From Pseudomonadota bacterium (GTDB taxonomy: Bacteria > Pseudomonadota > Alphaproteobacteria > Sphingomonadales > Sphingomonadaceae): a DNA stretch of 12,402 bases. A model generated the notes under the pieces. That model saw only the letters and a list, made by a program, of their open reading frames with translations, was not told where the DNA came from and ran no database searches. Numbering within the stretch: position 1 is the stretch's first letter; the number at the start of each line of letters is the position of its first letter. Location of the stretch: contig JAEZCS010000121.1 of NCBI GenBank assembly GCA_023433445.1, positions 1 to 12,402 on the forward strand, read 5' to 3'. The translations under genes were made by a program, and so were the position numbers. Below are positions 7,400-12,402 of this stretch, piece by piece.

Positions 7400-7426
7400 G
7401 GGCTGGCGGCGACGCTGGCCCTTTTT
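7400..7426 (+). terminator. Rho-independent terminator of fpr
   Basis: A 9-bp stem, GGGCTGGCG (7400-7408) with CGCTGGCCC (7413-7421), closes a GCGA tetraloop of GNRA type. Two of the pairs are G-U. TTTTT follows directly at 7422-7426. Confidence 0.88.
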
Positions 7427-7579
7427 GGTTTTAAGGGGCTGGGTGTGCGTCGGCATGCGGCCATAAGGTGACGTGACCGGCAATGGCAATTCCCGGTAAT
7501 CTGTGATTTACGTAAGGCTTGCGACAGGATTGCAAGAGACAATTCCGCCCACAGTGAGGCAGGAATTCCGCGAATGTTC

Positions 7580-7593
7580 CGCCTTACAAGGCG
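7580..7593. promoter_or_regulatory. Palindrome upstream of the membrane protein gene, candidate operator
   Basis: CGCCTT-AC-AAGGCG is a perfect 6-bp inverted repeat with 2-nt spacing, ending 33 nt before the ATG at 7627. Past one mismatch on each side, TT and AA extend the symmetry. Nearby upstream lie TTACGTAA (7508-7515) and CTTGC-N9-GCAAG (7518-7536). The regulator is unknown. Confidence 0.35.
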
Positions 7594-7626
7594 AAATCAA
7601 ATGCGCGATAACAGGAGAGGCGGAGT

Positions 7627-8163
7627 ATGACTGAGCAAACACCTTCATCCGGGGAAACCTCCGCGGCCACACCATTACAGGCCGTCATCATATTGGTCGC
7701 ACTTGTGCCGTTGATCGGCTTGCTTCTTGTCATTGGGCAGATGATCGGTGTCGCCGAATTCCTTTTCGCAGGCTTCCTCTTTGTTCTGTATTGGACAGGC
7801 ATCAAGGGAATGGCGCCGCAGGAGTTCACACCGGCGCTGGTGGGCTCCTTAGGTGGGCTGGGATTAGCTTACCTTGTCCATGCACTGCCCGCACATCTTG
7901 GGGTTATGGGAGGCGTGTTGGCGGGTGCGGCCCTCGCCCTGTCGATATATCTGCTGATACGCGGACAAGCCTCAATCATAGTAAACTATGCATTCATGCT
8001 GCTTCTGACGGTTGGGACCAGCTTGGCGTTCAGGGATGACGCCCACTACGCCGCAGCCGCAGCGTCGATCATTCTCGCAGGTGCCTATACTGGTGCACTT
8101 GCCCTGATAGGCAAAGCGGCTTCGTCACGAAGCAGCAAGGCTAAAGCCAGAACCTTGGGATGA
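7627..8163 (+). CDS. Multi-pass membrane protein, function unknown
   Basis: A 178-residue hydrophobic protein I do not recognise. A polar, Ser/Thr-rich N-terminus (1-16) precedes about six candidate membrane segments at roughly 18-38, 39-58, 69-88, 92-112, 117-135 and 142-162. It ends in a basic tail, SSRSSKAKARTLG, which by the positive-inside rule should be cytoplasmic. No catalytic or transport motif is visible. AGGAG (7613-7617) lies 9 nt before the ATG, so translation looks well supported. Base composition is clearly lower in GC than the neighbours (32 of 60 in 7681-7740 against 40 of 60 in 7081-7140), as is the leader upstream, hinting at later acquisition. It is convergent with nfeD and appears monocistronic. 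Confidence 0.82.
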   Translation: MTEQTPSSGETSAATPLQAVIILVALVPLIGLLLVIGQMIGVAEFLFAGFLFVLYWTGIKGMAPQEFTPALVGSLGGLGLAYLVHALPAHLGVMGGVLAGAALALSIYLLIRGQASIIVNYAFMLLLTVGTSLAFRDDAHYAAAAASIILAGAYTGALALIGKAASSRSSKAKARTLG

Positions 8164-8206
8164 TTAGCTGGCGTTCGAGGCCTTGAAGCAGCCTTAGCCG
8201 CTTGCC

Positions 8207-8253
8207 ACTCATCCAAGTCGTCCCCCCACCCGCAGCCGGGAGGGGGGATGAGT
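8207..8253. terminator. C/G-rich palindrome between convergent genes, possible bidirectional terminator
   Basis: TCCCCCC (8221-8227) pairs with GGGGGGA (8242-8248), with an inner CCC/GGG stem. An outer ACTCATCC (8207-8214) is complementary to GGATGAGT (8246-8253), giving an alternative fold. It lies between the stops of the membrane protein gene and nfeD. There is no T-run, so termination is inferred from position and stem strength. It resembles the palindromes at 10724 and 10821. Confidence 0.5.
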
Positions 8254-8264
8254 GCGATCAACTT

Positions 8265-8708
8265 TCAGGCCAATTCAACCTGTAGCACCGATGCATCCGC
8301 GCCGGTGACCCGCACCCGGCTGCCCACGGGTGCGTCCGGGCCTCGGCAGGACCAGACGCTGTCGCCGATTTTCACGCGTCCCCGGCCTGCTTCGATGGCT
8401 TCGACCACCAGCACGACTTCGCCGATCAGGCGGGCGGTGCGATCATTGAGCAGCGGGTCCTGCGAGTTCACCGGATTGGCCGCATACCAGCGGCGGCCGC
8501 CCCAGACGGAAAGCAGGCAAAGCAGGGCGAAGATCAGCAGCTGCACCGGGACCGAAACCGGCAGCGCCAGCGCGATCAGGCCCGTCACCGCTGCCGCGAG
8601 CGCGACCCAGATCAGGAACACGCCGGGGATCACAACCTCGGCGACCCCGAGCAAGGCGGCGAATGCCAGCCAGGCCCAGTGATCGTCGAGCATGCCCAGC
8701 CAGTCCAT
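8265..8708 (-). CDS. NfeD-like membrane protein (OB-fold), partner of SPFH protein
   Basis: A 147-residue NfeD protein of the short class without the ClpP-like protease domain. Hydrophobic segments occur at about residues 12-28, 29-49 and 53-70. A soluble C-terminal OB-fold (about 90-147) follows with TARLIGEVVLVVEAI and GRGRVKIGDSVWSCRG, the usual pattern of this domain. NfeD proteins are encoded beside stomatin/QmcA-type SPFH proteins and are thought to work with them in membrane microdomain or envelope quality control. Here the pair is intact: the ATG overlaps the upstream TGA by one base (TGATG), implying coupled translation. A TTG one codon earlier opens the longest frame but is less likely. 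Confidence 0.93.
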   Translation of the reverse strand: MDWLGMLDDHWAWLAFAALLGVAEVVIPGVFLIWVALAAAVTGLIALALPVSVPVQLLIFALLCLLSVWGGRRWYAANPVNSQDPLLNDRTARLIGEVVLVVEAIEAGRGRVKIGDSVWSCRGPDAPVGSRVRVTGADASVLQVELA

Positions 8709-9682
8709 CAACCCTGACCCTGCGCGAAGGGGCTGCGGCGCGGCGGGGCGGGGGGAGGCGTGGGCGTGCCGTCGCTGCCCAGGGCTTCCTTGGCGAGCGC
8801 GCCGATGCCGCCCAGCGTGCCGATCAGTTGCGTGGCTTCCACCGGGAACAGGATGGTCTTCGCATTGGGCGACGTAGCGAACTGGCTCACCGCCTCGACA
8901 TATTTCTGCGCGACGAAATAGTTGATCGCCTGCGCGTTGCCTGATGCGATGGCTTCGGACACCATCTGCGTCGCCTTGGCTTCCGCCTCCGCCTCACGCT
9001 CGCGGGCTTCGGCGTCGCGGAAGGCCGCTTCGCGGCGGCCTTCGGCTTCCAGGATCTGGCTCTGTTTCTGTCCTTCTGCCTTGAGGATTTCCGAAGCACG
9101 CAGACCTTCCGATTCCAGGATCAGCGCGCGCTTTTCGCGCTCGGCCTTCATCTGACGGCCCATGGCGTTGACGATATCGGCGGGCGGGCGGATATCCTTC
9201 AGCTCCACGCGCGTGATCTTGATGCCCCAGGCGCTGGTAGCGTGATCGACCACGGACAGCAGGCGGGCGTTGATCTCGTCACGCTTCGAGAGGGTTTCGT
9301 CGAGGTCCATCGAGCCCATGACGGTGCGCAGGTTGGTGGTCGCCAGCTGCATGATGGCGACGTAGAGCTCGGACACTTCATAGGCGGCCTTGGCCGCGTC
9401 CAGCACCTGGAAGAAGACGACGCCGTCGACCGACACCATGGCGTTATCCTTGGTGATGATCTCCTGCCCGGGAATGTCGACGACCTGCTCCATCATGTTG
9501 ATCTTGCGCCCGACGGCGTAGAAGAAGGCGGGATAGAAATTGAGACCCGGCTTTGCCACTTCGGTGAAGCGGCCGAAGCGTTCGATTGTATATTGATAGC
9601 CCTGACGCACCACCTTGATGCTTACGGCCAGATAGAAGAGCACCAGGAAGGTTACGGTCAGTGCGAAGGTCGTCAGCATCAT
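8708..9682 (-). CDS. qmcA: SPFH/band 7 protein, stomatin-prohibitin QmcA type
   Basis: A 324-residue protein with one N-terminal membrane anchor (about 5-21), a band 7/SPFH domain (about 22-180) containing GYQYTIERFGRF and PGLNFYPAF, and a long charged Ala/Glu-rich coiled coil (about 178-245) of the flotillin-like sort. A Gly-rich stretch (about 287-296) leads to a Pro-rich tail (TPTPPPAPPRR) typical of bacterial QmcA. These proteins oligomerise at the membrane, scaffold microdomains and modulate FtsH-type proteolysis in E. coli (HflKC relatives). Two adjacent ATGs (9682, 9679) share a GGGGGAG ribosome site; I give the upstream one. It is first in a two-gene operon with nfeD and divergent from the CitE-like gene. 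Confidence 0.93.
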   Translation of the reverse strand: MMLTTFALTVTFLVLFYLAVSIKVVRQGYQYTIERFGRFTEVAKPGLNFYPAFFYAVGRKINMMEQVVDIPGQEIITKDNAMVSVDGVVFFQVLDAAKAAYEVSELYVAIMQLATTNLRTVMGSMDLDETLSKRDEINARLLSVVDHATSAWGIKITRVELKDIRPPADIVNAMGRQMKAEREKRALILESEGLRASEILKAEGQKQSQILEAEGRREAAFRDAEAREREAEAEAKATQMVSEAIASGNAQAINYFVAQKYVEAVSQFATSPNAKTILFPVEATQLIGTLGGIGALAKEALGSDGTPTPPPAPPRRSPFAQGQG

Positions 9683-9779
9683 TCTCTCCCCCGAAGAAGT
9701 CCTTGACTATGACGCGGAATCGTTAACGTGGGAAGCCAAACCGTCACTGCGGCCGCCCTGCTCGAAGAGGAGACCTGTC

Positions 9780-10595
9780 ATGTTGCTGCGCCACGCCCGA
9801 TCGCTGCTGTTCCTGCCCGCATCGAACAGGCGCGCTATCGCCAAGGCGCGTACGCTGTCCTGCGATATGGTCATGCTGGACCTGGAAGATGCGGTGGCCG
9901 ACGGCTTGAAGGAGGAAGCACGCGAAAACGCGATTGAAGCGGCGGCGGAAGGTTTTGGCAGGAGGCTGTGCGCCGTGCGCATGAATGTCGATGGGACGCC
10001 GTGGTATGGACCGGAAATGGTCGCGCTCAAAAAGTCGGCGGTGAACTATGTCATCCTGCCCAAGGTCGAAAGCGGCAAGCAGGTGCGCGACGTGTTCAGC
10101 GTCTGCCAGAAGCCTGTCATCGCCATGATCGAGAGCGCGGCGGGCGTCCTCGCTGCCACGTCGATCGCGGCGGAGGAGGGGACCGCCGGGCTGTTCATGG
10201 GCAATAATGACTTGCGGCAGGATCTTGGTATCCCCCCTTCGGCAGGCAGGGAAGGGTTGGCATTCGCCATGCAGTCGGTGATCCTGAGCGCGCGGGCGGC
10301 GCGGATCGCGGTGTTCGACGGCGTGTTCAACCGGCTGGACGACGAAGCGGGTTTCGAAGCGGAATGCGCGGCCGGCCATGCGCTGGGCTTTGACGGCAAG
10401 ACGCTGATCCACCCGAGCCAGGTCCCGGTCGCCAATCAGGTGTTCGGACCGGATGCGCAGGCCGTGGCCGATGCCCGACGGTTGATCGAGGCGGCGACCG
10501 GCGGCGCCGAGCGGTTCGAAGGGCGAATGATCGAGGGCATGCATGTCGAAGAGGCCCGGTCGCTGATCGCTCGGGCTGAAGCCGTGGTGGGGTGA
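9780..10595 (+). CDS. CitE-like CoA ester lyase (HpcH/HpaI aldolase family)
   Basis: A 271-residue TIM-barrel protein of the citrate-lyase beta-subunit family. Visible signatures are RSLLFLPASN (7-16), the acidic MLDLEDAV (32-39), Arg67 in AVRMNVDG, LPKVES (93-98), metal-binding Glu118 in AMIESAAGV and Asp144 in MGNNDLRQDLG, and GKTLIHPSQV near the C-terminus. The family includes citrate lyase beta, citramalyl-CoA lyase and malyl/beta-methylmalyl-CoA lyases. No citrate lyase alpha or gamma subunit is nearby, so a stand-alone CoA-ester lyase is more likely than true citrate lyase; the substrate cannot be read from sequence alone. The ATG has AAGAGGAG (9765-9772) 7 nt upstream. The gene appears monocistronic and is divergent from the QmcA gene. 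Confidence 0.9.
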   Translation: MLLRHARSLLFLPASNRRAIAKARTLSCDMVMLDLEDAVADGLKEEARENAIEAAAEGFGRRLCAVRMNVDGTPWYGPEMVALKKSAVNYVILPKVESGKQVRDVFSVCQKPVIAMIESAAGVLAATSIAAEEGTAGLFMGNNDLRQDLGIPPSAGREGLAFAMQSVILSARAARIAVFDGVFNRLDDEAGFEAECAAGHALGFDGKTLIHPSQVPVANQVFGPDAQAVADARRLIEAATGGAERFEGRMIEGMHVEEARSLIARAEAVVG

Positions 10596-10614
10596 TGATT
10601 TTTCTCGGTATGTT

Positions 10615-10694
10615 CGTCATCCTAGCGGAGGCTGGGATCTCGGAGGGTTAGGCTGAGCGCTTGCGGCGAGATGCCAGCTTTCGCTGGCATGACG
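10615..10694. repeat. Inverted pair of 27-nt palindromic repeats
   Basis: The 27-nt unit at 10615-10641 and the reverse complement of 10668-10694 agree at most positions; both read CGTCAT at the outer end and ATCTC at the inner end. The right unit itself contains TGCCAGC-TTTC-GCTGGCA, a 7-bp hairpin, and the left unit is a decayed version. They are separated by 26 nt just after the CitE-like gene. The form matches dispersed intergenic palindromes (REP-like) known in sphingomonads; genome copy number cannot be seen here. Confidence 0.7.
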
Positions 10695-10723
10695 GGTTAG
10701 GGAGCGAGCAGGCTCAACATATT

Positions 10724-10745
10724 CCCCTCCCGCAGGCGGGAGGGG
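10724..10745. repeat. Perfect C-rich palindrome, copy 1
   Basis: CCCCTCCCGC (10724-10733) and GCGGGAGGGG (10736-10745) form a perfect 10-bp inverted repeat around AG. TTAGGGGTGGG follows. The arms are identical to those of the second copy 75 nt downstream. Confidence 0.8.
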
Positions 10746-10820
10746 TTAGGGGTGGGGCGAGCGGAGCGAGCTTCTGGCAGGCTTTGCTGTAAATCTGGCG
10801 TTGTGCAGGCCCACCCCCGG

Positions 10821-10842
10821 CCCCTCCCGCTTGCGGGAGGGG
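10821..10842. repeat. Perfect C-rich palindrome, copy 2 (inverted relative to copy 1)
   Basis: The same 10-bp arms as copy 1 surround TT. CCCACCCCCGG precedes it, which on the other strand reads CCGGGGGTGGG and so mirrors the tail of copy 1; the two copies are therefore about 33-nt units in opposite orientation. It lies just past the lipoprotein stop (minus strand) and could stabilise or end that transcript, though there is no U-tract. Confidence 0.8.
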
Positions 10843-10855
10843 AGGTGACGTTGCT

Positions 10856-11473
10856 CTAATTTTCCGCAGCGTTGGTCGCGTTCCCGGCCTCTGACGCTTC
10901 CGCACCCTTGCGCGCAAAAATGCGCAGGCTATCGAGCGCCCGCTTCGCGATCGGCTGATATTGTTCGCTCAGCATTTCGGGATAGGCGAAGGTGGCGGTC
11001 ACGATCCCCCCGTCCGGCTGACGCAGCAGGCGCATGGCGATATTATTTCCTTCGCCGTCATTGGCGGTGCCGCGATATTCATTGTCGCCGATGAAGTCGC
11101 CCAGGACGCCTTCGGAACCGCTGCTCATCGCCTGGACGACCTGTTGGAGTGTCTGCTGCTCGCCATTGCGCTGCCAAAAGACGCGCACGTCCGCGCCCGC
11201 GCCCGGGTCCTCATAGACGGTGCCGTCCGGTGTGCTGGCGCCGCTGTCCTTTTCCCAGCCTTCGGGGAAGCTGATGGAAAAGCCACGTTCCTCATTCACA
11301 TAGTCGCGATTCTCGGCCGCTTCTGCTCTGCCTTCCGCCAGCGCCCTGGCTGCGGCGGCATTGGCCGCGGCGGCCAGTTCTTCCTGGCTCGGCATATCTG
11401 CCACCGGCTCGGCGCGCCCGCAGGCTACCAGCAGGAGGAGGGGAAGGGCGGTCGCCAGGCTGATCTTTTTCAT
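10856..11473 (-). CDS. Lipoprotein with PsbP/DcrB-like domain, function unknown
   Basis: A 205-residue exported lipoprotein. The signal peptide MKKISLATALPLLLLVAC ends in a lipobox (LVAC) with Cys18 as the lipidated residue; Gly19 at +2 does not suggest inner-membrane retention. An Ala/Glu-rich helical linker (about 30-55) follows. The globular part starts NEERGFSISFPEGWEKD (about 60-76) and ends SEQYQPIAKRALDSLRIF, the general layout of PsbP/DcrB-fold proteins (inference from pattern). The tail is low complexity (GAEASEAGNATNAAEN). GGACGGAG precedes the ATG closely. It follows the sigma-54 regulator gene on the same strand after an 88-nt gap, and may or may not be cotranscribed. Confidence 0.85.
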   Translation of the reverse strand: MKKISLATALPLLLLVACGRAEPVADMPSQEELAAAANAAAARALAEGRAEAAENRDYVNEERGFSISFPEGWEKDSGASTPDGTVYEDPGAGADVRVFWQRNGEQQTLQQVVQAMSSGSEGVLGDFIGDNEYRGTANDGEGNNIAMRLLRQPDGGIVTATFAYPEMLSEQYQPIAKRALDSLRIFARKGAEASEAGNATNAAEN

Positions 11474-11561
11474 GCTCCGTCCAAAGCATAGCCTGCCCCA
11501 TATTTCAACGGCGCAACGATATGATCAGCGGCGGGAGGAGCATTGCGCTGCGCCGATGCGT

Positions 11562-12402
11562 TCAGGCGGCGCTGTCGATCCCGAGTTCGGCAAGCTTGCG
11601 GTAGAGCGTCGAGCGGCCGATGCCGAGGCGGCGGGCAACCTCCGTCATGCGGCCACGATAATGGCCGATGGCAAGGCGGATGACGTCCGCTTCGATCTCG
11701 GCAAGCTGGCGGACGTGGCCGTCCCCTTCGAACAGGGTGATGCCTGCTGCTTCCCGATGGGTGGCAGGCACGGCGCGGAGGCGCGGCTGGAGTGGCTCGC
11801 CACTGGCGCGCGTGCGAATCTGCGCGGCGATCTGCGGAAAATCCTGCGGCGTCAGCGCGTCGCCTTCGCACAGGACGGCGGCGCGGAAGAGCGCGTTTTG
11901 CAGCTGGCGCACATTGCCGGGCCAGTCATGCTGCATCAGCAGCGCGAGCGCATCATCGGTCAGGCCCAGACTGCGCAGGCCCGGCTGATTGGCGATGCGC
12001 GCGAGCAGATGGCGGCAAAGTGCGGGAACATCGCCGATCCGCTCGCGCAGCGGCGGGATCGTCAATTGAACGACGTTCAGCCGGTAATAAAGGTCTTCCC
12101 GGAAACGCCCCGCTTCGATCTCGTCTACCAGCCGCTTGTTGGTGGCGGCGATGATCCGCACATCGACATGGACCGGTCGGCGGGCACCGATGGGCTGTAC
12201 TTCGCCATCCTGAAGGACGCGCAGCAGCTTTACCTGGGCGTCCAGCGGCATTTCGCTGACTTCATCGAGGAAGATGGTGCCCATATCGGCGGCGACGAAC
12301 TTGCCGACCTGGCGCTCGAACGCCCCGGTGAAGGCGCCACGCTCATGGCCGAAGAGGTCCGATTCGACGAGGTTGGCCGGGATGGCCCCGCAATTGACCG
12401 TC
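11562..12402 (-). CDS. Sigma-54-dependent transcriptional activator, NtrC family (partial, N-terminus outside window)
   Basis: The last 279 residues are visible; the gene begins beyond the right edge. The frame continues past the first in-window ATG to the edge and shows GHERGAFTGA, the sigma-54 contact loop, so that ATG (12284) is internal. Further along are Walker B GTIFLDEVSEM, sensor I ATNKRL, arginine-finger region REDLYYRLNVV and sensor II WPGNVRQL. A linker of about 60 residues leads to a Fis-type helix-turn-helix ending MTEVARRLGIGRSTLYRKL. Walker A and any receiver or sensory N-domain are not visible, so the signal input and target cannot be stated. The product drives open-complex formation at sigma-54 promoters using ATP. 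The stop is TGA at 11562-11564. Confidence 0.95.
   Translation of the reverse strand, partial: TVNCGAIPANLVESDLFGHERGAFTGAFERQVGKFVAADMGTIFLDEVSEMPLDAQVKLLRVLQDGEVQPIGARRPVHVDVRIIAATNKRLVDEIEAGRFREDLYYRLNVVQLTIPPLRERIGDVPALCRHLLARIANQPGLRSLGLTDDALALLMQHDWPGNVRQLQNALFRAAVLCEGDALTPQDFPQIAAQIRTRASGEPLQPRLRAVPATHREAAGITLFEGDGHVRQLAEIEADVIRLAIGHYRGRMTEVARRLGIGRSTLYRKLAELGIDSAA

Noticed and set aside
10714..10917. 67-codon minus-strand frame through the C-rich palindromes
   Set aside because: It is made of repeat sequence and overlaps the lipoprotein 3' end; no ribosome site or conserved feature was seen.
11562..12284. Start of the sigma-54 activator at the ATG at 12284
   Set aside because: The frame is open to the window edge and encodes GAFTGA upstream, so this ATG is internal to the AAA+ domain.

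Overview
The window is GC-rich chromosomal DNA from an alphaproteobacterium, most likely a sphingomonad (Sphingobium, Sphingomonas or Novosphingobium type). The grounds are gene order and protein character: a chvI-chvG-hprK-rapZ-EIIA(Man) cluster divergent from pckA, an HprK reduced to its kinase domain, an FPR ending in AFVG, and C-rich intergenic palindromes. Genus assignment is inference from a single window. No tRNA, rRNA, CRISPR array, transposase or phage gene was seen.

Left part (1-4056, all minus strand). Read 5' to 3' on the minus strand this is chvI (response regulator), chvG (membrane histidine kinase, overlapping chvI by 32 nt), hprK (HPr kinase), rapZ (ATP-binding regulator, ATGA overlap with hprK) and a mannose-family PTS EIIA that runs off the left edge. 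It is a regulatory, non-transporting PTS branch joined to the envelope/acid-sensing ChvGI two-component system. A 286-bp divergent region (4057-4342) separates chvI from pckA and holds a probable pckA promoter, a 7-bp inverted repeat and a duplicated AAAGGGGTAG element.

Middle (4343-8163, plus strand). ATP-dependent PEP carboxykinase (pckA) is followed by a clear intrinsic terminator. Then come a small DxDxDG-containing protein of unknown function, ferredoxin/flavodoxin-NADP reductase (fpr, probable TTG start) with its own GNRA-loop terminator, and a lower-GC multi-pass membrane protein of unknown function preceded by several short palindromes.

Right part (8164-12402). A stomatin/QmcA-like SPFH protein and an NfeD partner form a translationally coupled minus-strand pair. 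Divergent from them is a CitE/HpcH-HpaI family lyase. A 260-bp intergenic stretch after it carries two inverted pairs of dispersed palindromic repeats. It is followed on the minus strand by a lipoprotein with a PsbP/DcrB-like look and the C-terminal 279 residues of an NtrC-type sigma-54 activator, cut by the right edge.

Functionally the best-supported theme is control of carbon flow. HprK, EIIA and RapZ sense phosphoryl and metabolite status, ChvGI senses envelope or acid stress, and PckA is the gluconeogenic entry enzyme beside them. I see no clear new defence or mobile system. The least explained items are the low-GC membrane gene, the inverted repeats, and the chvI-pckA control region.
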